Assembly: GCA_000708835.1 (NCBI GenBank)
Contig: DF237305.1
Span: forward strand, 31,452 to 95,451
Direction of reading: 5' to 3'
DNA: 64,000 nt
Source: Klebsormidium nitens
Taxonomy: Eukaryota > Streptophyta > Klebsormidiophyceae > Klebsormidiales > Klebsormidiaceae
The position numbers were made by a program, and so were the translations under genes. Below the pieces are notes generated by a model. It searched no databases, was not told the origin of the DNA, and saw nothing but the letters and a program-made list of their open reading frames with translations. This document shows positions 13,601-27,124 of the stretch, piece after piece; within the stretch, counting starts at the first letter, position 1; the number at the start of each line of letters is the position of its first letter.

Positions 13601-16600
13601 CATCCACTCCGCCCAGTCCTCGCGCGTACTACGCTGACTCGATTCCCATGCGCGCCGCAGGGCACCCTCGTTCACCTATCACGCGGAAAAGGTACGTCAG
13701 AAGCAAGATACAGATGTGCCTGGGCTACTGCATTCTGTCCGGGCATCGTTCATCACTTCCCTGTCAAGCAACCTGCCTGCTTTCAAGACCGTAAAGGCGC
13801 TCGTCCGCTTGATTCTTCGTAAGTTCATCTTGTTTCGATTCACATAATACTAGCGGTCTCCTTCGAGCATCACATCCGGAAGTTGACGAGCAGCAGCAAC
13901 AATCACAGACTACAAAGGACGTTTGGACAGTGACTCTGTCGAGCAGAAACCAGATCGACCCCATGAATGTTTATTGACGCCCTCACCCTCAGCACCCTGC
14001 CTGGCGCCATGGCAGCGTCGTCCTCCCCATCGACGCTCTCCCCGTCGGCCTGCCTGGCGCCGTGGTACACCTCCGAGAGGCTGCTCGCGTCACTGGGCGC
14101 GTGCATCAGGCTGCTCGCCTCCAGCACCACCGCGGGCTCGCGCCGCAGCACGCGTGCAGCCACGCCCTCGAAGCGCGGGTGCTGCAAAACAAAGCCCAAG
14201 TTCGTGATTGCCAAATACTTCATCAGGCTTGTCTCGTTGTAGCCCACCATCCATTTTGGCAGAAGAACTGAGCTTGGCACCCGATTCTCCTCCCTTAAGT
14301 CGGGGCTGTGCGTCATCCAGGGGCGGACTCGTCATGCAGCAGTCCCCTCTTTATCTAGTCTAGTGGGACCGTCTCATTCGTACACCCTTCTGAAGGCTGC
14401 TGTCACGCCCGCCGGAGATCATCGAAGGGCAATGGCGGCTCACGGTGAGGCGGTGCTTGTGCAGAAGCTTGCGGATGGAGGGGATGAAGATGGCGAAGTC
14501 GGAGCCCATGGCGCCCGCCAGCGCGCAGATGGCATCCATTGCGTCCTTACGCAGCTCCTCCTGCGGCCTGCACGTGGCAGACAGACACACAGCGGCGTCA
14601 GCGGGTTGAACGGAGGCAACGAAAGCTCAAACCTCTAATCAAGGGTACTTTTAATTTAAACCCTATCTTCAACAAGGCGATATGCTAAGCATTCTCCGAT
14701 GCTAGAGGTCGAAGTGGCCTGGACAGCCACTTCGCCTTGACTCCTTCATATCGATCAGGCCTGCTACCAAACGGCTGTGGGCTGGAGTCGTATGCTGGAC
14801 GAGTGGTGTCCATGCTCGGGAGCTGACTGCTACAGCAGGTGGCGCCGCCCTGGTAAAGCACGTCTCTTGAGCCCGGTGCACTGCAGCAATAGTACCTCGC
14901 AAGGCCGAAACACACGGTTCAAGAGTGAGATGGTTCAAGTCGCTGACCCGTCGAGCACCCTGGTGAGCGGGTGCAGGATGGCGGACGCGTGGCCCGCGAC
15001 GTGCATGGTGGGCAGCAGGCGCCCCAGCGTACGGATGGTGGCGCGCCGGATATCCACGGGGGCGTCGACCACCGACGGCTTCAGCAGCCGCACCAGCGCG
15101 GGCAGGACCAGGTGCATGTGCTCGTCCATGCTGCCTGCGCAGCGGGAAGAGCAGAAGACGACTTCTTAAGGGCAGCAGAGGGGAGAAAATATTTTGTGTA
15201 CGTTGTACAAGCTTGATCGTGGTCGATGGTGCGGCTTGGAAGGAAGGAGGTGCGAATGCAAAGCCGGTAGAGGGTTCCGCTTTGGAGCCCTCATGAAGGA
15301 CATCCGCGAAGATACGGTTGCTCATAGTTGTGTTATTGTAATGAGCCGCAAAGAGGCGCTAATGCCACAACACATCGACCTACAAATTTCTAACAGGGGC
15401 ACGCGACGATGACAGGGAGCTGCTTCGACCTACACCACTAAAGCGGCTGTGCCCAAGAGGGATGTTGGGCCGGGCTTGCTCACTCCCGAAGACCTCAAAG
15501 GCGTGCAGGACGGGCGGCACGGAGGCGTAATCGCCGGTCTGCTCGGCGAGCGCGAGGACCTGGACGCAGCGCGGCAGGATCTCGGGCAGGTGCGCGCGGA
15601 ACTCGTCGTTGAGCGCGCGCGACAGCTGCTCCACCAAGTGCAGCACCTGCGGCAAAAGGACGCACAGCGTCAGGTAAGGGGAGACAGGGGGCGCCGAGAC
15701 GACACTTGCTTGCATATAATGACCAAAGGGACAAAAGGACACAGACCAGGCCAAAGGAGCCGGCGGACGAGCAGGTTCTCGACATCATATCGACCAAGAT
15801 TAGAACTCCGTCTATGATGTCAGAACCGCATTGCGTGTTGGGCCTCTGTTGCTTACCGGCAGGAGCAACGCGGGGTAGGACCAGTACTCGTGGATGAGAT
15901 TGAGTAGCTCCGGCAGGTACTTGCGAATGTGCTGCGTCAGACGAGTCATCCGTGAGCCCGCTAAGCCAGAACGCCAGCCAGGAAGCCACTTAAATAAGAC
16001 GCCTGCTGAGACAGGCATCAGCAGATTTCGAAGCGCCTGCAGTACAAACAGCAGAGACCGGCCCCGTGTCCCTTACCTGGCGCACGATAGCTACGAGTTG
16101 GGCCAGCTGGCGGAGCAGAAAGTCTCGCAGGGCGTCGTCGCACACGGTCATCACGTGAAACAAGTCGGGGAGGACCTGCAGGCGGACACGCGCTGGATCA
16201 GGGAACAAGGACTCGAAGCGAGGAGTGGCCGCCGAGATGCATACCGCCCGAGAAGAGACTGGACAACCCCCTTCCGCCTCAAGAGTCATCAAGGACGCAC
16301 AAGGGGAGGACGAGGTGATCCGCGCCGTCGTTCCTGAGTCGCAAGCCCGTGGTCAAAATATTGCTCAGATCGGTCTTCATTCGTGAAGCGAGAACTCGGA
16401 ACAAATACAGAAGATCGAGAAACCGCTTCGCCTCGGATGGCAGAGACAGCGGTGCCGAGCACGGCGTCTCCTCACACTGCGCTGAAGCTGCAGCGGATTG
16501 TATGCGCTGACCTTGGGGAGGTAGGGCACGCAGGCGAGGCCCATGGCGCGGAAGATGTACATGAGGCTGCCCACGACGCGCTGGTGGTAGCTGGACATGG

Positions 16601-19600
16601 CCTTCTCGCGCAGGATTCGCATCAGCGCGTTGATGGCCACCGTCGGGTAGTACTCCTCGCTGCTCGTGCTCATCCCGCTGCTCGGCAACACCTCCCCCGG
16701 CAAGTCCGCCTCCACCAGCGCGCTGCGCGCCATCCCGCCGTCTGCGGGCGCTGCGGGCCGCCCGCCCTCCGCGTGGCCCGCCTGCAGCAGCATCTGGTTG
16801 CGCTTGTGCGCGTGCGGGTCCAGCGCGCCGATCACGCCCAGCACCTGTGACGGGCAGCAGGGACAAACGTGAGGGGCAAGCTGCGGAGGACGCCAGGGTT
16901 TGCAAGCTGGCATTGATGCCGAGACTGAGGGCTTGGTTTGCAAAGGGGTCGCAAGACGAGGGTTGCTTGCTGGAAGGAGCCAAAGGGGAAGAACGAGATC
17001 CGGATGATATATCGCGTTAAGAGTATTCTGGATGACGCCCTTTGACTGCCTGCCTGGTCTGGACAAGTTAGACGGCCACGAGCGGGCTCTGGGGTGGTAT
17101 GGGGGCATGCGGCGCACCTTGAGCACTTCGTGGCGCATGGCCCAGGCGTGCTCCCCGTTGAGCAGCCGCAGCAGCACCCCCAGCAGCTGCGGGAAGTCCG
17201 TGTACGGCACCACCACGTACCTGCACACGAGCCACAAAGCACGCGCCAACTCAGCCGGACGTCACTGTGCTGTCCCCGAGATGAATTCAGATCTTCAGAT
17301 CTTTGACGGAATAAGCGGAGCGATCGCGGGATGAATATGTCGAAAATGACTCAACACTTTAGGATCGTACAGCAGGTTGAGCAGGTTCAAGGGCAGCAGC
17401 AAACATTCCCCTACTCCGTCGACTTGTTCCTAACACAGAGCGTGCGGTTCCTCACCCGGTGCTCTCCACGAGCTGCCCCAGCGTGCAGACGGCCACCTGG
17501 CGTCGCTTGCTATCGCTGCCGGTCCCGCCGTCGTGCAGCGCGTCCACCACCAGCGGCATCAGCTCGCCCACGTATGGTCGCATCGTGCCGCCACCCTACA
17601 CCAGGCAGCCAGGTTGGGCGCTTCGGTTGACATAAGGTCGATGCTCTTCTCGCAGTAGAGCGTCAACTCGATTGAGTCTACTCCAATCAAGCAGTCAATA
17701 ACCACCAACAGACCCTCACGCACAGAAAATGGATTGAAAGAAGTTACAAACAGGAGTGGGCTCGAGGCCAAGAGATGAGATTCCTTTTCGAAATTAACGA
17801 AAGTTTAAAAATCCCGCGCCAAGCGTTGTGAGACGTCATGCCGTCAGTCTTTCGCACCAGCAGCTTTGTCAACGGCCTGTGCTGGTCATGCGGCGTCGCT
17901 GCTCACCACTCTGGCAAGCTCTCCGACGGTAGCCAACACGTTTGTGATGACGCCACTGCGGCCGCCCCCGCTGCTAGTTTCCCCAGTAGCAGCCCCCCCA
18001 GTGGAACTCTCCCGCAGCTGGGCGACCAGGGCCTGCGACACAAAAACAAGCTTTGAGCCACCTGATGTTAGGGCACCAGCCGGAGAATCAAGACAGTAAA
18101 CGACAAATATGCAACAGAAATCTATTCTTACAAAATCCACCACTCTGATCGCAGGGGCAGGAGGTTTGCACGTTCGGCTTACCGCATGCGCGTGACTCTT
18201 TATCCATGAACACGACAACTTACCTTCAGGACGGGCGCGATGTAGGGCAGAATGAGGCGCGGGCAGGCGTGCACCAAACAACCCAGCAGGCGTGCGCTTT
18301 CTTGCTTGTGCTTGCTGTCCGAACTGCACCCCACCGATCATGGAGATAGATCAAAGAGCAGCCACGACACTTGAGGCGAGTGTCAGATGCCAGTAATCGA
18401 CATAGGCCGGCTTAATCTGCAGCAACAGATTCGGCTCGTGTCCAGAGCAGGTTTTGAGAAGTGGGGTGCTGAGGATCACCTGTGCTCCAAGTCAGTGAGC
18501 AGCTGCAGCAGGTGGCGGCGCAGTGCGGGCAGCACGTACGCAGGGTTGCGCTCCGCCAGTTGGCCCGCCAAAGTGATGGCGTACTGGCGCACCTCGAACG
18601 ACTGCAGGGCAGAGCTACCCCAGTCGATAAAAAAGCCGTGCGCAAGACTCAGGCAGGAAGTGAGCACAAAAGACTCACGATGTTCGTTGTATCAGCGCCT
18701 TCTCGTCTCCTCGTTGAGAGAGAAGAGCCATGAAAAGGTATCCAGCCGGCTTCAATGGTGCACTAGGACAGCTAAACATTCTCAAACTCGACAAGGAGCT
18801 CGCTCCGCATTTTTACTCCCAGCTTCCTCCCTGTCTCGTGTGGCCCAGTCTCACCTCGTCATTGAGCGCGATGAAGACGGCCCGCAGGCTGTCCGCCTGC
18901 GCAAGGTTCTCCTCGAAGCCGGCCCCCTCCGGCAGGCTCAGCAGCACGGCGCGGCGCACGCCCTCGTCTGCGTCCGCAACGGCCGCTACCAGCAGCCGCT
19001 CCAGCACTTCTTCCACTAGCACACGCTTGCGCCGCGAGCCTAGCGGGCGGCCGTCACGCGGCAGCCGCAGCCCCGCACCCGCCACGCTCGCCTTGAGCAG
19101 GCGGCAGCACGTGACGGCCGCCTCGCGCCGCGTGTGCACCTCGTCGTCGTCCAGGTAGCGCACCACGTGCTCGCGCACAAACTCAATCATGTCGTGCCCC
19201 TACGCACAGCGATGCCAGAGGACGATGGGTTGAGTGGAGGCACAAACAAACATAACATTGGTTGCAGGAATTGAGTCGATGCAGCAGATGAAGAGCTGTT
19301 CCGCTGTCTCAACGTTGGGCTCTGCGGAGGCTGAAGTCCAAAAAGAAACCTCGTTCACTGCGTGTGCATCGCCCGAGCTTTGGACACCGGCGCCCACATC
19401 AAGCTTTCTTATTGTCGTTGAATGATCCTGTTAATAAGCACAATCCAAAGGTCAACTGGCGAGGTGTGGCGTCGGCTCACGTTGAGGTCGAAGGTGGCGA
19501 GCGTGCGGAGGGCGAGCTGGGTGAGGCCGGCGGCGGTGAGCTCGGACTGGAGCACGGGGCTGCCCAGGCTGGGGCTGCGCGCAAGGGGGCTGGCAGCACT

Positions 19601-22470
19601 GGGGGGGCGGTACGGCTTCTTTGCCAGGATCAAGGATAGCACGTCCAGCAGGCGCTCCTGGATGGACGGCAAAAGGACGGGCAGGCTGCGAGAGGCGAGA
19701 CGAGAAATTGGGTCAGGGGCGAGCTGGCAGGAAAGAGACGGCAGACACAGGGCTCCTGAAGCGTGTCTTGCGCATACAAGCAGTCTGTCGAACGAAGCTA
19801 CCGCATCCGACAAGGTCAGGACGACGGCAGAGCTTCATCTGCAGAGCAGAGTTAGCATGGCATCATCCTTGTTTGCATGCAAAACTTTTCGAAGTCACAA
19901 GAGAGCCCCACGAGCCAATGAAGACGTACCTAGAAGCAATCTGCGCGAGGGACTCGACTAGGATGGGGCTGAGGCCCCCTTGAAAGAGGGGCTCCAGCAG
20001 GCTGCGTGCATGCTCGGTGTAGTCAGGCCCCACTGCCTGGGCCAGCTGGCCCACGCATGCCAGAGCCTCTGGGCAGGGGCGGCCCCGCCGAGAGGGCGCG
20101 ATCTGGGGGCAGATTCAAAGACGAAGATCGGTGGAGAGCAAATCAAGATTTAGACTCGAGAACCCCGACTTTTCCTCTGCCCCGGCAGAAAACTCGAGAA
20201 ACAAAGAAGCGACACATGCAACTTCGAAGCTGATAGAAAGCGAAGGCAGAATACCATTCAAGCAAGAATTGAGAGCCAGGCGTGCCACGAGGTTGGTAGG
20301 TGGCCTCACCGCTTCTCTTAGGAGAGGCGTGATGGACGGCAGGTATGGCGTGAGGGCCGGCCCCACTGCCCCCGCCATCTCGCCAAGCGCTGCAAAGCCG
20401 GTGGTGCGCTCCGCGGGGTTGCGCATCACGCCCAATAGGTGCTCCATGCACACCTGCGGCAACGCAAACATTCTTAATTACACATGTGTGGGCCACCTCC
20501 CTAGAAGTAAAGCATCGGCTTACGTTGGAGCATGAGCTGCGGTCGCCAGAGTAAGAGTGGACTCTCCATGAAGGCACGAGACTCGAATCTCTTGTGCGGA
20601 GCTGACCTTGAGGTAGCTGGCCACGAAGCGGTCGCGCAGGAAGTAGGCAATGCGGGGCAGCAGTGCTGTGATGCTACGGCGCACCAGGCGCTCTCGGTGG
20701 TCGCGGTAGTTGAGCACGATCTTGGCGACTTCTTTGTAGCGCGCCATCATGAACTCCCCCGTGTTCCTGGCCGCGCGGACACAACCACCAAGATCAGAGG
20801 CTCATCCCCACATAGTACAAGCCCTCGAAACGACCATTTGACAGGATGCTTCTCAGACAAAGAGAGGGAGTCCAGATCGACAATCGACATGATTGGGGTA
20901 GTAGATCGTCCGCTCGATACGACCACTGATCGCCATTATGAACTCGTGTCCGCTCGGCGCTTCTTAGTGCGGGTTTGCTCATTCCAGTCCATGCAATCGA
21001 TCATCCCAATTGCGCATCGCAACCTTTTGACATCATTTGTGCGATGTTCCTCACCTCAGCAGCTCCCCGATTGCTAGCAGCGACCCATGGATGCTTTCCA
21101 CTGATGCGGTCTTGTTGAGCCCCTTCTGCGTCTCCTCAAACATGCGGTAGTAGCCCTGCACGCGCCACCGCGTCTCGCGCTTCTCAATGACGCACAGGCA
21201 GGCACGCAGCGCGTCCACCGCACGCAGGCGCACCTCCAGCTTAGGGTCGCGCATCGCTGACCAAATGGCATCGATGAACACCGGGATGTGCACATTGAAC
21301 ACCGTTGGCGCGTTCTCCGCCATCTCCTGCGAAAGGTGCCGCAATTGCCCGACCTCAGCCCTGTCCAAGAGCATGGTTTTCTGGGCCGCTGATACACGTT
21401 TGATCTGACGTTCGTACTCGTACAAGGGCTTCAACGGCCAGCATATGATGGTGGAAGGTAATCAAGAAGCCCTGTCGGACACGGACCCCGTACTTTTATG
21501 GCTACTAAGCTGCAGTCCTGGTTCACCAGCAGCACAAGCACAAGTGAGTGGGTTTACAAAGTGTCCCCGAAGTGGAGCCCTCTTTTACCTTGAGGATGAG
21601 CACAGCCGCAAACCTCTTGGATTCCACGCGTTCGCCCTGCAACCACTCCAGTGCACGTTTTACCTGCACAGAAGAAGAGCGCCTCCTTATGTCTTGGCAG
21701 AGTAGACTGGATGTCTGTCCATGGAAGAAAGTGGGAGTCATCGCTGGACAAGAAGGCACTGGCTATCCTGCTCGCACCCCTGATTACACCACCTGCAAGG
21801 CAAACTGCTACCCGTTGGAGGCCCAGCTGATTCATACATTCAAGCGTACACGTCTCCCCTCCTTACTTGGAACTCCACCACATCAGCAGTGAGCGCCCCC
21901 CCTTCCCTGGCGAGGTGGCCCAGCGCCACGCTGGCGGCCACCATGACCGCGGGGTCCCCCTTCTCCTCAAAGATCTGGCGTAGGTAGTTGGCAAAGCGCG
22001 AGATCTTGGTGGCATTCTCCCCCAGCTGTACCCCAATCAGCTGGTCGATGGCGCGCACCGCTCCCAGGTTGTCCGCCACCTCGCTGCGCGCCACCAGGGC
22101 TGAGATGCGCTCAAACAGGGTGTCCATGAAGCGCGTGAACGCCTCCCCCTGCAGGTCCCGCGCCTCCTCCTCCACGTACTCGCGCAGCGCGGCGGCGCCG
22201 TCATCCTGGCAGCAGCGCACCCAGATGAGCGGGTCACTGTCGCAACTTGGCGTTCCTTACAGGAGAAACCTTCGTACAACATTTGTGGCACTTTTGAGTG
22301 CAGCTGGCTTCAATTGGTCCGTCAACGAATCGTCATTTATGTACTTGAGAGAAATGCTGCCGGGAGGGTTTTGGGGGCCTTACCTCGAGCGTGGGGAGCC
22401 TGGTGCACAGGTCCGCCAGCAGCCTCCCCAGGACATCCTGCCCCCCGGGGGTCTGCCGGACGGGCTGCAT
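4613..22470 (-). CDS. TOR: Target of rapamycin (TOR) Ser/Thr kinase
   Basis: TOR is the PIK-related kinase of TORC1 that couples nutrient and energy state to growth. About 40 exons on the minus strand align in order with plant TOR. HEAT repeats come from exons 22384-22470, 21867-22205, 21589-21663, 21055-21326 and onward to about 14444. The FAT region spans roughly 13244-8931. The FRB domain is in 8536-8342 and 8206-8126, with motifs [19 protein letters not shown] and QAWDLYY. The kinase domain is in 7913-7611, 7292-7119, 6872-6660, 6359-6298 (catalytic loop [10 protein letters not shown]) and 6101-5894 (IDFGDCF). FATC is in 5217-4922 plus a 19-nt last exon, 4631-4613, that supplies the invariant WCPFW and TGA. 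An N gap (10164-10411) interrupts the exon spanning 10493-9842, and its flanks are out of frame across 248 N. About 2,490 codons are visible. The start is uncertain: ATG at 22470 is the first in frame, but the frame stays open to 22677, so an upstream first exon is possible. Confidence 0.97.
10164..10411. other. assembly gap (248 N) inside TOR
   Basis: The gap lies in the FAT region of TOR, between exon flanks that encode the equivalents of ELAGELEH (right) and [15 protein letters not shown] (left). The reading frame on the two sides does not match across 248 bases, so either the gap length is an estimate or the gap hides an intron. Confidence 0.98.
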
Positions 22471-24373
22471 TGCAACTGCTGCCGTGCTAGCCCGAGCGGG
22501 TGCTGCACCATACCATAGCTCCTCAAAGGGCAACTCCGCTACTTCCTCATCGCTTACCTTGGGCTGGTGTGATGCATGAGCGGACGCATTCTCAGGCCTC
22601 ACAGGCGGCCGCGGCTCAAACTCAGAGACCACGGAGAAATCCACGATGTGAGGAGGGGGGTGCAATGCCTGGGACACTCAAGTGCATGAGTGCAAAGCCC
22701 GGGAAACTGAGGTGCCTGGGTTCAAAGCTGGTAAACTCTTGTCACCACCGACAAGCAATTTTGCAGTCATGCAGCACCCACAAAAAGCTTCATCCAACAC
22801 TGAGTAGCCACATGGCACACAGCACATGCCTGCATTCAGCGGGACTCAACCACAAGCTCTGTCATATGGTGCGCCCAAGGACTAATGTAAGCTGGCTGGC
22901 AAGGAGAGATCAGAAAAACCCCACTGTTGATGTCAGAAGAAGGGCCAGCCATGGGCAGCGTCAGCGTTTTCCCAGCCCTTGCAGAAGCTCGAGCCTCAAC
23001 TTCAAGGTGCAAATTGGCTCCGTCTCTTCTCAGCCGGCCGGCATGCTGGACGGGGTATTCTACCGGGTAGCATGCCCGCCAGCTCTCAGGACCGCTTTCC
23101 AGCGCGACTTGGCTAACAAGAAATTCTTAGTCTCAACCGGGGAAATAAACCGGTGCTACCAACCTGGTCCGGTGGTAGAAGACGAAACGTCGCGGTTGGA
23201 TTTGAGGGAGTTCACACGGTGCTCATCCATCTTCGAGACACTTTGCTATGCAGGAGCCTGCTTGGCATTGGCAAGAGTTCAACCTTTCATTGTCAAATTC
23301 CAACCTCAGACCTCTCCCTCAATGGCGGCTGCTACCAGGCTCCTCTTTGAAGCCAGCTTTTTACCTTCAACTGGGACTTTCAGCGGAGGGGCTGGACACC
23401 GAGAAGATGCAGTCCGGCAGAACGACGGGAACCTTGCAGCAGAGCGCGTTGGGTGTTCTCACCACCGATGGCACCACCTTAACCCAAAGCCGATTCTAAG
23501 AGAGCCCACCGAATGTGGTGGCAGCAGACGGTATGTATGTGGATTGCCAGGTGGTCAAATTCATGGGCGCCACCGGCGACGTAATTTGGTGGTGGGAGTT
23601 TCCCACATGGCGTACCCATCATCAGACAATGAGCGGTCGACCAGCTCCAGCCTGACGGAGACGTCTGGACAGGTCCTCTTTCAGCGGCATCGCCCCAAGA
23701 CAAAGTTCCAGTATGCATCTTCACTAGAGCAATTGGGTCTGGCGAGACTCTCCTCAACGGAGTCTCGAGAAGCGGCAGTGGCGATGGGCATCGAAGAGGT
23801 TGGGGATCAGGAGACGCCTGTCTGCATTGGCTTCACTGTTACCAAAGTGAGGGATTCGCACTGCCATGGTCATCTAATTCTGGCAGCCGGTGGTGCCCCG
23901 GTTTCTGCTTCGAATGGACTGGTTCGGAGGTCTTTGCAAACGCTCCTTCGGATGTCTGGGCACCTGATTGAGGGTGGTTATGTGTTTTGTTTGCACCTGG
24001 CCAGTGAAACTCATCCAAGCTCTTTAATATTGTATGCTTGCACTTTGTGGTCCTTTGACCCTTGAGTCATGAAAAGTTGCACACCTGCCGAGTGGTCATC
24101 TCCTGAAAGGGTTCACCTTCGACCACCATCTATCGCGACTGCTCGACGTTTTCAAGAAGACCTCTGAGTAGATTCTGAAGAGATTGAAGGACTCGTAGGA
24201 GCAGACTGGAAGAGTTACTTCTTTTGGAGTTGAAAGCAGTTGAGCAGCCCTCGTCAACCAACTAGTATGCTTGGGTCTCGACAGAGGTTTATGAAAGTAC
24301 CCGCGAAGACGCAACGCCTACGGCTGGGAACTGCGATCCCTGCATTCAAACGCTTTCCCCAGTGTCAATGTAG
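22471..24373. other. divergent spacer with possible 5' exons and decayed frame
   Basis: This stretch lies upstream of TOR (minus) and of the DUF177 gene (plus). Bases 22471-22677 continue the TOR frame without an ATG and contain an acidic coding-like run. They may be 5' UTR or part of a first exon joined to one further upstream. The missing transit-peptide exon(s) of the DUF177 gene should also lie here but were not found. A possible broken coding block is described at 23153-23651. Confidence 0.45.
23153..23651 (+). pseudogene. possible decayed coding sequence, family unknown
   Basis: Protein-like runs continue from one + frame to another. The frame from 23153 ends near 23347 in LSLNGGCYQAPL. 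The overlapping frame then runs to a TAA at about 23499 (LGLSAEGLDTEKMQSG, ALGVLTTDGTTL) and continues in the same frame after that stop (VAADGMYVDCQVVKFMGATG) to a TGA near 23651. One frameshift and one internal stop would make this a broken gene. A chance open stretch is a real alternative: a long third frame (22500-24065) is also open here and looks like a shadow. I recognise no family. Confidence 0.25.
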
Positions 24374-25996
24374 GAAGGAAGAGGAGACCTCAGGCTGGAA
24401 GGTGCAGCAGATACCGCGCTGATCGTGCCCTGTGCCAGGTAAGGCAATTCTCTTCCTTCAAACATGGTCTCAGATTTTCCTCTTTCAAAAAGCTGGTGTG
24501 GGAGCACATCGCTGGAATTGGTTCACATCGTTGGTTGGGGATCAACTATCGAGAATGCATTCGAAAATCCTTATCTCTAGAGAATGGAGAACAAGATACT
24601 GTGAACAGTTTAGAACCTGTTTTCCAAAATGAAAGCTGCATTTCTGTTGGTTGAGAAAGTAGGCTATACATCGGGCTGCAGGTGTGCATGTTCAGTCGGT
24701 GTGCCCATCGAGGGTCCGTTCAACCTGCTACTAACTGCAAAACCGCTGAGAGTGGTGGGCCGCACTGTAGTTGGTATAGTGCGTGGGCGCAAGGATCAGG
24801 AGCTGGAGGACCTGGAGGAGGCAGAGGCAATGGCGGGGGCGCTAGACGACGAGGCGTATGACCTGGACCTCGACGACAAGAAGTACTTCCCTCCAGAGTA
24901 AGCACCATGCGCTTCTCTTGAGAGGATGCACAATTTTTAACATTGCCGTGGATGAGGGCGTTCTTGACTTCGTGCGTAGTAGACGCGCTCATTTAAATTC
25001 AAAGGTCGAAACGAACTATCCTTTTCTACTGAAGCCTCTTCCGTTGACTTCCTGTTGGGGAGGATGCTCAGAAGGACTGCTCGATCTTGATCCTGGAACA
25101 ACTGCCTGAAAGTTCACACTTGTCACTTTATGATTGCAGGGCAGCCGAAATTGATCTATCGGAGTACATCAGACAGACAATTCTTCTCAAAGTGCCAATC
25201 AGGGTAAGACGTCTGCACCGTTAATCCACCTGCACGAAATCTGTAACCCCCCCGTTGGTCGACTCTGACGATGAATAAGTTGGTGGCAGCTTGGACCTTG
25301 GGAGATTTTAACCTGGAGCTGCCATGATGCGACAAGTCTCCCCATCTGATTTTATTGGATCGTTCAGCTTCGGGTGCTTTTCAAAGAACTTTAAAGCTGG
25401 CATGCAGGACTCAATGATGCACTGTGCAAGATTCTCGGAAGTTTCGCTTCGAAGATTTCAACCTTGTCCCTTGGCCTATAGCACGTCGTACACCAGTTGC
25501 ACCTCGAGTGCGTTGGACGAGCTCGTTTGAAAGATGACCGGACAACCTTTGCTTACTCAGCATCCGATTTTGAATGTCGCAAAGACAAACTTGATAGGGA
25601 AGGCCTTTTGATTCGGAATGTAATGTCTTTGCTTCCCAGGTTCTGTGCAAGGAGGACTGCAAGGGGCTGTGCATAGATTGTGGGGCAGATTGGAACAAGC
25701 AAAGTTGCTCTTGTGGTAAGTGTTACAACTCCTCAGTACATCGTTCTTTTGCTCCCTTGCCACTATATCTTCATTTGGCATTGACCATGGCTATCTAGCG
25801 GACTTCGGCTCATTGACCATGGCTAGTCAGCGGACTTCCGCTCATTGGACTTGCGAAGGTTTATAGTGAAATTTCTTTCAACTCTCGGTTTGCCTTTGCA
25901 GCTCAAAAGAAGAAACTCAACAACACGGGGGCTCCTAAAACCAACTGGGGGTCGGACCTTGCGCAGCTCCGAGATCGATTACGGAAGGAAAGCTAG
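24374..25996 (+). CDS. DUF177 / YceD-like protein (plastid rRNA-accumulation type), 5' exon missing
   Basis: This is a DUF177 (YceD) family protein. In plants these are plastid proteins needed for 23S rRNA accumulation. Exons are 24374-24438, 24682-24897, 25140-25203, 25640-25715 and 25902-25996 (stop TAG), 171 codons plus stop in one phase. Visible family features are the CxRC-type motif formed across the first junction (LIVPCARCACSVGVPIEG) and an acidic linker (DDEAYDLDLDDKKYFPPE). IDLSEYIRQTILLKVPIR follows, then the Cys cluster CKEDCKGLCIDCGADWN and the C-terminal WGSDLAQLRDRLRK. These match the conserved order of the family. The N-terminal exon(s), expected to encode a transit peptide, were not found. 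The exon at 24374 is opened by acceptor ATGTAG. The gene is head-to-head with TOR and tail-to-tail with COX6B. Confidence 0.85.
25780..25843 (+). repeat. two-copy 32-bp tandem repeat in intron
   Basis: Two imperfect 32-bp copies (25780-25811 and 25812-25843), each beginning ATTGACCATGGCTA, lie in the last intron of the DUF177 gene. They differ at a few positions, which suggests a recent small tandem duplication. Confidence 0.7.
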
Positions 25997-27124
25997 ACAG
26001 CGTCCTGGTGTCCAGCTACGTAAGCTTCGGACTTTTCCCTGTCGATAGTCCCTGCACAGCAAACCACTTTCCGAGACAAGACTGTCAGCGGTATGGACGG
26101 TAACTATCATTGTACAGTGCAGTTCGCTTCGCTTCAAGGCTTCACTTCGTGGTTCCTTCCAGATATCTGACTAGTGGAGAAAACGACGGAGCCAGTACAG
26201 GCCCACTCTAGTTATGCTGGTTGCCCTAGATGGCCGGGAGGCTGCACACGGCCGCCCACCAGCCCGCAATTCATTTGTGTCAATGATGCGTGCAGCCTGC
26301 CGGCAGATGCCAGCGCTCCATATAAGGCCCGATCGAGCGAGGTTGATGTGTACTTGCAGTGATCCGTTCGGTTGACCTCGTAATCTATCATGAGTGCAGT
26401 CTTTCAGGCTAATGCAGCTCTAGCTGCATCGCATATCATGCAGTCGATCATGCATGTTCTGTGCACGACTCGCAATTGACTGCAGCGCCATGGAAGTCGT
26501 CATTGAGCAAGAAACTTGGATAGTCCCTAGCTCAACCTTATAAGTGCCACAATGGAATTGCGGATTTGCCTGTACATGTGTATACGCAAGTGCAAGTACG
26601 TTGATTGAAACAGTGCGGGCCTGCGGCTAGTCTCTTATGACTGGCACCAAGTGAAGTCTGGCTCAATGCATGTCGGAGCAGTATATTCACATGGCCGGTT
26701 GACAGCTCTAACTCGCACGCTGTTCAGCTTGACTTTCAAGATTTTACTGCCACACCTTGCAGTTTAAGCACCCACTTATAATAGTTTCGAGGCAACTCCT
26801 ACATGTGTGTGTATCTCTGATGGATCCTTAAGGAGTGGTTCAATCTTATGCCCAGAACTCCTTGTCGACCAACCAGATCATAGAACATTGGCCCTTATGG
26901 GATTCTACAGTCAGCACCGCTCCTTGGATCGGCACGAGCTTTCTAACACAAAGCCAGGCTAAATTGATGCTTCCCATACCAGACCTGTTGGATCTGCAAG
27001 GAGGACGTCTACCAGAAGCAGTTTAGCCAGCACAAGTCAATGGTGCAAGTACAATCATTATCCTGATCGTGGAATAGTATGAAGATACCGCCAACATGGA
27101 TTGGAAGAGTAACAACTCGATGGG
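25997..27124. other. convergent intergenic spacer
   Basis: This spacer lies between the stops of the DUF177 gene (plus) and COX6B (minus). No exon with family motifs or phase-consistent splice sites was seen. It should contain both 3' UTRs. Confidence 0.6.

Noticed and set aside
22500-24065. 521-codon + strand open frame
   Set aside because: It overlaps the TOR first exon on the other strand, has no family motif and has a composition without domain character. It is treated as a chance opening in GC-rich DNA.
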